From the NCBI GenBank assembly GCA_022844045.1, contig JALHMM010000005.1:1-64000 (forward strand): 64,000 nt of DNA, given 5' to 3'. Positions 1 through 11,140 of the stretch are shown here, one piece after another (the stretch's first letter is position 1; each line of letters starts with the position of its first letter). A program made the position numbers and the translations under genes. The DNA comes from Reyranellaceae bacterium. GTDB lineage: Bacteria; Pseudomonadota; Alphaproteobacteria; Reyranellales; Reyranellaceae. A model generated the notes under the pieces. It had not been told where the DNA came from, did no database searches, and saw nothing but the letters and a program-made list of their open reading frames with translations.

Positions 1-44
1 TCTGGCGCTTCCCCGATGGCGGCCCCTATCTCGGCGCCACCTAG
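1..44 (+). CDS. C-terminal end of a gene cut by the left edge (tentative)
   Basis: Reading from base 3 the plus strand gives WRFPDGGPYLGAT followed by a TAG stop at 42-44. Codon choice looks coding and a convergent gene follows after a strong hairpin, which fits the tail of a plus-strand gene. Only 13 residues are visible, so no family can be named and the call rests on frame and context alone. Confidence 0.3.
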   Translation, partial: WRFPDGGPYLGAT

Positions 45-89
45 AGCCGCCGCGACGGTGCGGCCGTCGGGTAAGAGTTTCTCTTGCTG

Positions 90-153
90 GGGGCGCGCCA
101 CTCCAGTGGCGCGTCTTCCCTGCCGATGACGCGCCACTGGAGTGGCGCGCCCC
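90..153. repeat. 26-bp perfect inverted repeat with nested palindromes
   Basis: Bases 90-115 are the exact reverse complement of 128-153, with a 12-base loop. Each arm is itself a palindrome built on GCGCCACTCCAGTGGCGC, so the element is two palindromes in inverted order. It sits between convergent reading directions (left-edge tail and the VOC gene). It could act as a two-way terminator, although there is no T run, or be a member of a dispersed palindromic repeat family. Confidence 0.75.
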
Positions 154-165
154 GACCGCGTCGCC

Positions 166-543
166 TCAAACCGCCGAGCCGTAATACGCCTCGACCCGGT
201 AGCCATCTGGGTCGATGACGTAGGCCGCATAGTAGGTCGGGCTATAATCGGCGCGCAGGCCCGGCTTGCCATTGTCCTTGCCGCCGTTCTTCAGGCCGGC
301 GACGTGGAAGGCGTCGACCGCTCTGCGGTCGGGCGCGGTGAAGCAGAAATGCAGGCCTGAGCGCATGTCGGCCGGCACCGGCGCCTCGCTTGCGCTGATC
401 CAGAACACGACGCCCTCCTTGCCATAGCCCAGCGAGCCCTCGCTGGCGCTCAGGCATGTGTAGCCCAGCGGCTTCATCACCGAATCGTAGAACTTCCTGG
501 TGCGGGCGATGTCCTTCACCCCGATCGACACATGATCCAGCAT
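166..543 (-). CDS. VOC (glyoxalase/bleomycin-resistance) family protein
   Basis: The 125-residue product has the single-domain VOC pattern: LDHVSIGVKD at the start, a GLHFCF strand midway and DPDGYRVEAYY at the end. These place the usual His and Glu metal ligands on the expected strands. Family members include glyoxalases, extradiol dioxygenases and resistance proteins; the substrate here is unknown. AGGAGA lies just upstream of the ATG. The gene is divergent from a CGNR regulator gene, and a perfect palindrome lies 11 bases upstream of its start, so repression or activation by that regulator is likely (inference). Confidence 0.85.
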   Translation of the reverse strand: MLDHVSIGVKDIARTRKFYDSVMKPLGYTCLSASEGSLGYGKEGVVFWISASEAPVPADMRSGLHFCFTAPDRRAVDAFHVAGLKNGGKDNGKPGLRADYSPTYYAAYVIDPDGYRVEAYYGSAV

Positions 544-553
544 GGTTCTCTCC

Positions 554-571
554 TAACCGTCTTGACGGTTA
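554..571. promoter_or_regulatory. Operator-like palindrome 1, TAACCGTCTTGACGGTTA
   Basis: Eight-base arms TAACCGTC and GACGGTTA flank a TT centre. The site overlaps the leader of the VOC gene and shares the pattern AACCRTCTNGAYGGTT with a second palindrome 46 bp away, centre to centre. Two related palindromes in a divergent intergenic region next to a regulator gene suggest binding sites for that regulator. Confidence 0.7.
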
Positions 572-600
572 GGGTCGTATTTTACTGCGCCCGCCTTGTC

Positions 601-616
601 AACCATCTAGATGGTT
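601..616. promoter_or_regulatory. Operator-like palindrome 2, AACCATCTAGATGGTT
   Basis: A perfect 16-bp palindrome ending five bases before the GTG start of the CGNR gene. It differs from palindrome 1 by a symmetrical base change in each arm and in the centre. Its position on top of the expected promoter or leader of the regulator gene suggests autoregulation. Confidence 0.7.
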
Positions 617-621
617 AGTAT

Positions 622-1242
622 GTGGAGGACATGACCCACGCCCTCGTGCCGGCCGCCAAACCCGACCTCTGCCTGGAGTTCGTGAACACGCGGTATTGGC
701 GTGGCAGTGAGCCCGCCACCGAGACCCTGAACGCGCCTGAGGATCTGCTGGCCTGGTGCGAGGCTAACCGCGCGCATCTGCCGGCGACGGTGGCCATGGT
801 CGCCGAGCATTGGCGCGCCCATCCGCGCGACGCGGCGCGCGCCCTGCAGCAATCGGTCGAGATCCGCGAGGCGATCCACAACGCTTTCGCCCAGGTCGCA
901 GGCGGGCGTCAGCCAGACGCGACGGTGCTCGCGCCGCTCAACTACGCGCTGGCACAGGCGCCTGGCCGCACGGCGCTGCAGCCGAGCGCGCACGGCCTCG
1001 CGTGGACCTTGCCGCAGATGAAGAGCAGCGTGCCGGCGCTGCTGGCATCGGTGTTGTGGTCGGCCGGCGATCTGATGATGAGCGGCAAGCTCGATCGCGT
1101 GCGCCGCTGCGCCAACGACAAGTGCCGGTGGCTGTTCCTCGACGACAGCCGCGGCGGCACACGCCGCTGGTGCACCATGAGCAGCTGCGGCAACCGCGCC
1201 AAGGCGCATCGCCACTACGCGAAGAAGAAAGCCGAAGGCTGA
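622..1242 (+). CDS. CGNR zinc-finger transcriptional regulator with ABATE domain
   Basis: The 206-residue protein has an N-terminal ABATE-like helical region (LCLEFVNTRYWRGS) and a C-terminal CGNR zinc finger. The finger reads CANDKCRWLFLDDSRGG, then RRWCTMSSCGNRAKAHRHYAKKK, supplying four Cys and the CGNR signature. Such proteins are presumed ligand-responsive DNA-binding regulators. The track start is GTG 622; ATG 631 is possible, but its GGAGG sits only two bases away. The gene is divergent from the VOC gene with two palindromes between, and convergent with the toxin gene after eight bases. The target and ligand are inferred, not shown. Confidence 0.85.
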   Translation: MEDMTHALVPAAKPDLCLEFVNTRYWRGSEPATETLNAPEDLLAWCEANRAHLPATVAMVAEHWRAHPRDAARALQQSVEIREAIHNAFAQVAGGRQPDATVLAPLNYALAQAPGRTALQPSAHGLAWTLPQMKSSVPALLASVLWSAGDLMMSGKLDRVRRCANDKCRWLFLDDSRGGTRRWCTMSSCGNRAKAHRHYAKKKAEG

Positions 1243-1250
1243 TCGGCAGC

Positions 1251-1868
1251 TCAGACGATCCCGGTCGTCCAGCCGGGGAGCCGACGTGCCTTGAGCCGCC
1301 GCTTGCCGCGCTCGAACCGCGCCACGAACCGGTAAGGCTGATCCGCATCGCTGTTGTCCAGCAGCAGGGCGTGGTCGACGAAGGCGACGGCCTTCTTGAG
1401 GTTTGCCAGCACGCGTGGGAATCGCGCGCGGAGCCGATCATCGGGCACGTCATGCCCACCTTGCTCGACACGCTGTAGGACACGGGCGAGCGATAGCTCG
1501 GCGCTGTCCAGTCCGATGAAGACGAAGATGATCTCGTAGCCTTCGCGTTGCGCCTCGCGCAGCAGGCCGAGCTTCGCGCCCACCGGATCGGAGAACACCG
1601 TCTCCATGCAGAACGACTCGCCGCGCGCCATCAGCAGCCGTCGCTCCGCCTCGGCGATATCCGCCGCCTGGCGCGCCCGCGTCTCGGCATCGGCGATGTC
1701 GAGGTCTTGTGCGATCAGGTCGGCGTTAACCAGTGGCAGGCCGAGTCCGCGCAGATAGACGTCGTGAAAGGTCGACTTGCCAGCGCCGTTCGGACCGGCC
1801 AGCACCAGGATGAATCGGCCCTCGTCGGCCGCCGGCTGGCCCAGCCGGCGCAGGATCTCGTCGATCAC
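1251..1868 (-). CDS. Zeta-toxin-like P-loop kinase
   Basis: The 205-residue protein carries a Walker A loop AGPNGAGKST (residues 24-33), the zeta-type NADLIAQDL segment, a GESFCMETVFSD strand and the RVEQGGHDVP lid region found in proteobacterial zeta-toxin-family ATPases. Classical zeta toxins phosphorylate UDP-N-acetylglucosamine and poison wall synthesis; whether this protein has that activity is not shown. It starts with GTG and overlaps the antitoxin stop by four bases (GTGA), so the two are translationally coupled. It converges with the CGNR gene. Confidence 0.8.
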   Translation of the reverse strand: MIDEILRRLGQPAADEGRFILVLAGPNGAGKSTFHDVYLRGLGLPLVNADLIAQDLDIADAETRARQAADIAEAERRLLMARGESFCMETVFSDPVGAKLGLLREAQREGYEIIFVFIGLDSAELSLARVLQRVEQGGHDVPDDRLRARFPRVLANLKKAVAFVDHALLLDNSDADQPYRFVARFERGKRRLKARRLPGWTTGIV

Positions 1869-2287
1869 GCCGACCTGCGCGCGCGCTCCTTCACCACCGG
1901 CACGAAGACGCGGCCTTCGAGACGGCCCAGCGTGCGCTTGCCGTCAGGCTCGATCCGCACCAGCAGGCCGGGATGCTTCGGATCAATACCGTAGCGCGGT
2001 CCGCCAAGCGCGCGCAGATGCCGCTGTACGGCGTTGCGGTCATCCGATTGTGCGAGATCGCCCAACAGGCGGCCCACCGCCTCGCGCCTAGCCATCGCCG
2101 GCGTCGCGGCCGCGGCGCCGCCCAGTCGCTTGAGCGACGCGAGCGCGGCCTGCGGCACCAGTTTCTCGACCGCCCGGCCGATGGTCGCCCAGTGCTCGAT
2201 CTGCGCCGTCAACGAACGGTCGGCCGCCGCCGCCTCGCCGCGCGCGGCTTCGACCAATGTTCCCGAAAGCTTGACCGGCGTGCCCAT
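1865..2287 (-). CDS. ParD-like antitoxin
   Basis: The 140-residue protein begins VKLSGTLVEAARGEAAAADRS followed by QIEHWATIGRAVEKL, the pattern of the ParD-like antitoxin family whose N-terminus forms a short DNA-binding helix unit. The C-terminal half (GGPRYGIDPKHPGLLVRIEPDGK onward) is probably the toxin-binding part. It is first in the two-gene unit, as usual for antitoxins, and a palindrome lies 14 bases upstream of the ATG, consistent with autorepression. Pairing a ParD-like antitoxin with a zeta-like kinase rather than ParE or epsilon is uncommon in textbook systems. Confidence 0.75.
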   Translation of the reverse strand: MGTPVKLSGTLVEAARGEAAAADRSLTAQIEHWATIGRAVEKLVPQAALASLKRLGGAAAATPAMARREAVGRLLGDLAQSDDRNAVQRHLRALGGPRYGIDPKHPGLLVRIEPDGKRTLGRLEGRVFVPVVKERARRSA

Positions 2288-2300
2288 GTGGGATCACCCC

Positions 2301-2323
2301 TGAGGTAGCATTTTACTACCTCA
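2301..2323. promoter_or_regulatory. Operator-like palindrome upstream of the toxin-antitoxin pair
   Basis: Perfect 8-bp arms TGAGGTAG and CTACCTCA surround a 7-base AT-rich spacer. The site lies directly upstream of the antitoxin start in an otherwise GC-rich region, so it probably overlaps the promoter and binds the antitoxin or the complex. Confidence 0.7.
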
Positions 2324-2369
2324 AGATAGGCGCGCGCCCGTCGGCCGGCAAGGGCCAGCTCCGGGCACG

Positions 2370-2395
2370 AAAAAGGCCGGCGTCGCCGCCGGCCT
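2370..2395 (-). terminator. Rho-independent terminator of the SCP2 gene
   Basis: On the minus strand AGGCCGGC, a six-base loop and GCCGGCCT form a hairpin followed directly by a run of five T. It lies 28 bases beyond the SCP2 stop codon, the expected place for its intrinsic terminator. Confidence 0.8.
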
Positions 2396-2422
2396 GTACG
2401 CTGTTTCGACCCGGGTCGAGGT

Positions 2423-2719
2423 CTAGCGCAGGATGCTCTGCAGCTTCATGGCGACGCCCATGTCGCCCTCGATCTTCAGCTTGCCGGTCATGAACGCGGA
2501 CATGCCGTCGAGCTTGCCGCCGACCAGGTCGACGAGGTCGGACAGCGCCATCTTGATGGTGCAGTCGGCGGCGTTGTCGTCGTTGCTGACGGCGACCGGC
2601 GTGCTCTTGCCGTCGATGAAGATCGCGCCCTCCGGCGTGGCGAACTTCACCGTGTTGCCGAACGCGCTCTTGCTGCCGGCGCCGGCCTTCATTTTCTCGG
2701 TCAACTCCTGAAGGGTCAT
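2423..2719 (-). CDS. SCP2 sterol-binding domain protein
   Basis: The 98-residue product starts MTLQELTEKMKAG and has the SCP2 core: VKFATPEGAIFIDGK, then DDNAADCTIKMALSDLVDLVGGKLDGMSAFMTGKLKIEGDMG near the C-terminus. This fold binds fatty acyl or sterol ligands in a hydrophobic tunnel. The ATG at 2719 is chosen over the longer frame because GGGAG precedes it. It is divergent from the branched acyl-CoA degradation operon and shares a 22-bp palindrome with it, so co-regulation and a role in lipid or acyl-CoA handling are likely. Confidence 0.85.
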   Translation of the reverse strand: MTLQELTEKMKAGAGSKSAFGNTVKFATPEGAIFIDGKSTPVAVSNDDNAADCTIKMALSDLVDLVGGKLDGMSAFMTGKLKIEGDMGVAMKLQSILR

Positions 2720-2791
2720 CGCGATCTCCCGGTTCCCTGTCTCGACCGTGCCCGAGGTTTCGCGGGCCGGCAATGGTGGCCCGCAGAGTGA

Positions 2792-2813
2792 TTGACCTTT
2801 ACGTAAACGTCAA
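2792..2813. promoter_or_regulatory. 22-bp operator between SCP2 and the acyl-CoA operon
   Basis: Outer half-sites TTGAC and GTCAA flank a perfect inner palindrome TTTACGTAAA; only one symmetric pair is mismatched. TTTACG/CGTAAA-type sites resemble those reported for LiuR-like MerR-family and related regulators of branched-chain acyl-CoA breakdown. No regulator gene lies next to it, so the binding protein is inferred. Confidence 0.7.
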
Positions 2814-2896
2814 ATACCAAGACGACGCCGCGCGTGAACGTCGATTTACGCGTCAAGAGCCGCGCCGTAACGTCGGCGCCATCACGAGGAGACGCC

Positions 2897-3760
2897 ATGC
2901 GCTACCGGTCCGTGCTGCGCCCGGGTTTGTTCGAGGGCCAGACCATCGTCGTGACCGGCGGCGGCAGTGGACTGGGCCGGTGCGCGGCGCACGAGATCGC
3001 CGCTCTGGGCGCGCATGTGGTGATCACCGGGCGAAAGACCGAGAAGCTCGCCGCGGTGAAAGCGGAGATCGAGGAGGACGGCGGCTCCTGCGAGACGCAC
3101 GCCTTCGACATCCGCGAGGAACAGCCGGTCAAGGACGCGATCGCCGCCATCGTGGCGAAGAACGGCCGCATCGACGGCCTGTTCAACAACGCCGGCGGCC
3201 AGTTCCCGGCCGACGCCGAGGCGATCAGCCAGCGCGGCTTCGACGCGGTGGTGCGCAACAACCTCACCGGCGGTTTCCTCGTGTCGCGCGAGACCTACCT
3301 GCAATCGATGAAGAGCCACGGCGGCGCGATCGTCTTCATGGCGGCCGACATGCGCAACGGCATGCCCACCATGGCGCATTCCGGAGCGGCGCGCTCGGGC
3401 ACCGAGAACCTGGCGATGACCTTGGCCTTCGAGTGGGGCCACGCCGGCGTGCGCGTGAACACGGTGTCGCCGGGCTGGATCGCGTCCAGCGGCATGGACA
3501 CCTACGAGGGCGAGTTCAAGCGCAACATCCCGCTGCTGAAAAACCACGTGCCGGTGCGCCGCCTCGGTACCGAGAGCGAGGTCTCGGCCGCCGTGTGCTT
3601 CCTGCTGAGCGAGGCGGCGGCCTTCATCACTGGCCTGAACATCCGCATCGACGGCGGCGTGCCGCTGGGCACACGCAACATCCCCCTGCCCGATGGCCGC
3701 GGCACGACGGCCTTCAACGGCTTCCATCGCACCGTAATACCCAAGGTCCTCGGCGGTTAG
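2897..3760 (+). CDS. SDR family oxidoreductase, AtuB/DECR-like
   Basis: The 287-residue protein has the Rossmann signature VTGGGSGLGR, the NNAGG strand, and MAHSGAARSGTENL where classical SDRs carry YxxxK. The missing Tyr at that site fits the 2,4-dienoyl-CoA-reductase-like branch, which includes proteins of acyclic-terpene operons (AtuB). NAD(P)-dependent reduction or oxidation of an unsaturated or branched acyl or alcohol substrate is likely. The ATG at 2897 is chosen for the upstream GAGGAG. It opens a tightly spaced operon; the carboxylase beta gene starts three bases after its stop. Confidence 0.85.
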   Translation: MRYRSVLRPGLFEGQTIVVTGGGSGLGRCAAHEIAALGAHVVITGRKTEKLAAVKAEIEEDGGSCETHAFDIREEQPVKDAIAAIVAKNGRIDGLFNNAGGQFPADAEAISQRGFDAVVRNNLTGGFLVSRETYLQSMKSHGGAIVFMAADMRNGMPTMAHSGAARSGTENLAMTLAFEWGHAGVRVNTVSPGWIASSGMDTYEGEFKRNIPLLKNHVPVRRLGTESEVSAAVCFLLSEAAAFITGLNIRIDGGVPLGTRNIPLPDGRGTTAFNGFHRTVIPKVLGG

Positions 3761-3763
3761 CCC

Positions 3764-5380
3764 ATGCCCGTTATCGAGTCCCAGATCGATCCCCGCTCCG
3801 ACGAGTTCAAGCGCAACCGCGAGGGCATGCTCGTGGCCATCGAGGAGTTCCGCGCCGCCGAGAAGACCGTGCAGGCCGTGGCCGAGCGCGCGCGGGGACG
3901 CTTCAAGCAGCGCAAGCAATTGATGCCGCGCGAGCGCGTGGCGCTACTGCTCGACCGTGGCGCACCCTATCTCGAGCTGATGAGTCTCGCCGGCTATCGC
4001 ATGCACGACGACAAGGACGGCGCCGGTGCGGGCGGCGGTAACATCGTCGGCATCGGTTATGTCGAGGGCGTGCGCTGCGTGATCTCGGCCACCAACAGCG
4101 CAGTGAAGGGCGGCACCATCGCGCCGGCCGGGCAGCGCAAGGGCCAGCGCACGCAGCAGATCATCATGGAAAACAAGCTGCCGGTGATCAACCTCGTGGA
4201 GTCCGGCGGCGCCAACCTGCTCTATCAGTCCGAGATTTTCGTCCCTGGCGGCCGCGGCTTCGCCAACCAGGCCCGTATGTCGGCGATGGGCATCCCGCAG
4301 GTCACCGTGGTGCATGGCAGCTCGACCGCCGGCGGCGCCTACCTGCCCGGCCTCAGCGACTACGTCATCATGGTGCGCAACCAGGCCAAGGTGTTCCTCG
4401 CCGGCCCGCCGCTCTTGAAGGCCGCCACCGGCGAGATCGCCACCGACGAGGATCTCGGCGGTGCTGAGATGCACAGCACGATCTCCGGCGTGTCCGAATG
4501 GATGGCCGAGAACGACGCCGACGGCATCCGCCTGGCGCGCGAGGTCGTCCGCAAGTGGCACTGGAACGACAACATCCCTGATGCGCGCCCGCGCACGTTC
4601 CGCGAGCCGCTCTACGACATCGAGGAACTCTGCGGTGTCGTGCCGCCTGACTATCGCCAGCCCTACGACGTCCGGGAAGTGATCGCGAGAGTCGTCGACG
4701 GCTCGGACTTCCTCGAGTTCAAGGCGCTGTACGATCAGCAGACGATCTGTGGCTGGGCCGAGATCGAGGGCGAGCCGGTGGCGTTCATCGGCAACAACGG
4801 CCCGATCACGGTGAAGGGCGCGACCAAGGCGGCGCAGTTCATCCAGCTCTGCTGCCAGTCGGGCACGCCGATCGTCTACCTGCAGAACACCACCGGCTAC
4901 ATGGTGGGCACCGAGTCGGAGAAGGGCGGCATCGTCAAGCACGGCTCGAAGATGATCCAGGCCGTCGCCAACGCCTCCGTGCCGCAGATCACCATCGTCA
5001 TCGGCGGCAGCTTCGGCGCCGGCAATTACGGCATGTGCGGTCGCGCCTACGATCCGCGCTTCATCTTCGGCTGGCCGAACAGCAGAACCGCCGTGATGGG
5101 CGGTGAGCAGGCCGCCACGGTGATGAAGATCGTCACCGAGCAGAAGCACATCCGTGAGGGGACCGAGGTGCCGACGGCGCAGATCGAAAAGATGTTCAGG
5201 GGCATCGTCGATCAGTTCGATCGCGAATCGACAGCGCTGTTCTCGACGGCACACCTCTGGGACGACGGGCTGATCGATCCGCGCGATACGCGCCGGGTGC
5301 TCGCCTACGCGCTCTCCATCGCGCGCGAATCCATGGTGCGCAAGCTCAGGGCCACGACCTTCGGCGTCGCCCGGATGTAA
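3764..5380 (+). CDS. atuC: Acyl-CoA carboxylase beta subunit, geranyl-CoA carboxylase type
   Basis: The 538-residue carboxyltransferase has N- and C-terminal crotonase-fold halves. Visible motifs are ESGGANLLYQSEIF, GSSTAGGAYLPGLSDY and GPPLLKAATGE in the first, and GNNGPITVKGATKAAQFI, NTTGYMVGTESE and GGSFGAGNYGMCGRAYDPRF in the second. It transfers CO2 from biotin to a branched unsaturated acyl-CoA. Wording of the motifs and the gene order (SDR, beta, dehydrogenase, hydratase, alpha) fit geranyl-CoA carboxylase (AtuC); methylcrotonyl-CoA carboxylase (LiuB) is the main alternative. The biotinylated partner is the alpha subunit at the end of this operon. Confidence 0.85.
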   Translation: MPVIESQIDPRSDEFKRNREGMLVAIEEFRAAEKTVQAVAERARGRFKQRKQLMPRERVALLLDRGAPYLELMSLAGYRMHDDKDGAGAGGGNIVGIGYVEGVRCVISATNSAVKGGTIAPAGQRKGQRTQQIIMENKLPVINLVESGGANLLYQSEIFVPGGRGFANQARMSAMGIPQVTVVHGSSTAGGAYLPGLSDYVIMVRNQAKVFLAGPPLLKAATGEIATDEDLGGAEMHSTISGVSEWMAENDADGIRLAREVVRKWHWNDNIPDARPRTFREPLYDIEELCGVVPPDYRQPYDVREVIARVVDGSDFLEFKALYDQQTICGWAEIEGEPVAFIGNNGPITVKGATKAAQFIQLCCQSGTPIVYLQNTTGYMVGTESEKGGIVKHGSKMIQAVANASVPQITIVIGGSFGAGNYGMCGRAYDPRFIFGWPNSRTAVMGGEQAATVMKIVTEQKHIREGTEVPTAQIEKMFRGIVDQFDRESTALFSTAHLWDDGLIDPRDTRRVLAYALSIARESMVRKLRATTFGVARM

Positions 5381-5390
5381 GGACATCGAG

Positions 5391-6551
<1,161 letters not shown>

Positions 6552-6560
6552 GAGGCGGCG

Positions 6561-7721
<1,161 letters not shown>

Positions 7722-7732
7722 TGCGCGCCGCG

Positions 7733-7847
7733 CCCCATCCTCATGCTGAGGAGGTCGCGAAGCGGCCGTCTCGAAGCATGGGCAACGCACACCGAGCGGA
7801 TTACCCACCCTTCGAGACGCGCCCCTTGGGCGCTCCTCAGGGTGAGG
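7733..7847. repeat. Imperfect inverted-repeat element inside the operon
   Basis: CCTCATGCTGAGGAG on the left is mirrored by CTCCTCAGGGTGAGG on the right, with further pairing through CTTCGAGACG-type segments. The element occupies most of the 163-base gap between acyl-CoA dehydrogenase 2 and the hydratase. It looks like the dispersed CCTTCGAGAC/CTCCTCAGG repeats seen between genes of many alphaproteobacteria. As RNA it would fold into a long hairpin and may tune expression of the downstream half of the operon. Confidence 0.75.
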
Positions 7848-7884
7848 TCGGTTTGCTCTCCCCGCTTACCGAACGGAGTCCGTG

Positions 7885-8700
7885 ATGGCCGATTTTCGCG
7901 CGTCCTACGAGACGCTGATCCTGCGCCGCGATCGCATGCGCCTTTACGTCACGCTCAACCGGCCGGAGGTCAAGAACGCGCTCAACCCCACGCTATTGGC
8001 CGAGTTGCGCGAAGTTGTCGACATCCTCAAGGGCCGCGACGACATCAAGGCCGTGATCCTGCGCGGTGCCGGCGGCACGTTCTGCGCCGGCGCCGATCTG
8101 AAGAACATGGAATCGGCGATGGGCGACGCGCCCAAGGCGGGCGAGAAGGATCCCATCGCCACGGGCAATCGCCAGTACGGCACCTTCCTCGAAGCGCTCG
8201 GCAACCTGCCGCAGGCCGTGGTCGCCGCGGTCGAGGGCTACGCCATCGCTGGCGGCTTCGGTATCGTTTGCACATCGGACGTCGCGATCGTCACCGAGGA
8301 TGCCGGCTTCGCCATGAGCGAAACCGCCATCGGCATCGTGCCGGCACAGATCGCGCCCTTCGTCGCAGCCCGCATCGGCATCTCGCAGACCCGCCACCTC
8401 ACGCTGACCGCGGCGCGCTTCAAAGGCCCGGAGGCCGTGCGTCTCGGCATCGGCCACTATCTCGTGAAAGACAGCGCCGCGCTCGACGCCAAGCTCGAGG
8501 AAGTGCTCAAGCAGATCGACCGCTGCGCACCGCTGGCCAACGCGCTCACCAAGCAGATCGTCATGCGCGTGGGCACCGAGCCACTGTCGAAGACGCTCGA
8601 TTTCGCCTCGGATTGCTTCGCCAAGGCGCGGCGCAGCCCGGAAGCCGCCGAAGGCCTGCGCGCCTTCGCCGAGAAGCGTCCGGCGAAGTGGGCGCAGTAG
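7885..8700 (+). CDS. Enoyl-CoA hydratase/isomerase family protein, AtuE-like
   Basis: The 271-residue crotonase-fold protein has the oxyanion-hole strand GGTFCAGADLKNM and the second signature AVEGYAIAGGFGIVCTSDVAI followed by MSETAIGIVPAQ. It should hydrate the carboxylated glutaconyl-CoA-type product of the carboxylase (isohexenyl-glutaconyl-CoA hydratase in the atu pathway; methylglutaconyl-CoA hydratase in the liu pathway). ATG 7885 is taken because CGGAG lies seven bases before it; a GTG one codon upstream is possible. The cupin gene follows two bases after its stop. Confidence 0.85.
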   Translation: MADFRASYETLILRRDRMRLYVTLNRPEVKNALNPTLLAELREVVDILKGRDDIKAVILRGAGGTFCAGADLKNMESAMGDAPKAGEKDPIATGNRQYGTFLEALGNLPQAVVAAVEGYAIAGGFGIVCTSDVAIVTEDAGFAMSETAIGIVPAQIAPFVAARIGISQTRHLTLTAARFKGPEAVRLGIGHYLVKDSAALDAKLEEVLKQIDRCAPLANALTKQIVMRVGTEPLSKTLDFASDCFAKARRSPEAAEGLRAFAEKRPAKWAQ

Positions 8701-8702
8701 CC

Positions 8703-9172
8703 ATGCCGGCCTATCCGATCAGCGTGCGGGCCACCGACCTGCCGGAACGGGTCGGCACCGACTATCCACCGCCGTTCAACCAACCGTGCCTGAAGCGCAG
8801 TCGTCGCGCCCTGGGCGACGCCTTCGGGCTGAGCCAGTTCGGCGTCAACATGATGGAGCTGCCGCCAGGCACCTGGTCTTCGCAGCGCCACTGGCACGAG
8901 CGCGAGGACGAGTTCGTCTACGTGCTGGAGGGCGAGGTCGATCTCGTGACCGACGCCGGCTCGACCACGCTGTCGGCCGGCATGATCGCGGGCTTCCGCG
9001 CCGGCGAGCCCAACGGGCATCATCTGATCAACCGATCGGCCCACGTTGCGCGCATCCTCGAAGTGGGCACGCGCAGCAACGCCGAGACCGCGCACTATGC
9101 CGACATCGACATGCTGTACCGCGAGGTTGGCGTACCCGAAGGCTACTACCGAAGGGACGGCAGCCCCTACCG

Positions 9173-9176
<4 letters not shown>
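8703..9176 (+). CDS. Cupin-domain protein embedded in the carboxylase operon
   Basis: The 157-residue protein has a single cupin barrel: QRHWHEREDEFVYVLEGEVDLVTD carries the His-x-His-x(n)-Glu metal-binding motif 1, and AGFRAGEPNGHHLINRS supplies the second-motif histidine. It is squeezed between the hydratase and carboxylase alpha genes and overlaps the latter by four bases (ATGA), so it is translationally coupled. Cupins of this type bind small acids or metals. No role for one in atu or liu degradation is established to my knowledge. Confidence 0.8.
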
Positions 9177-11140
<1,964 letters not shown>

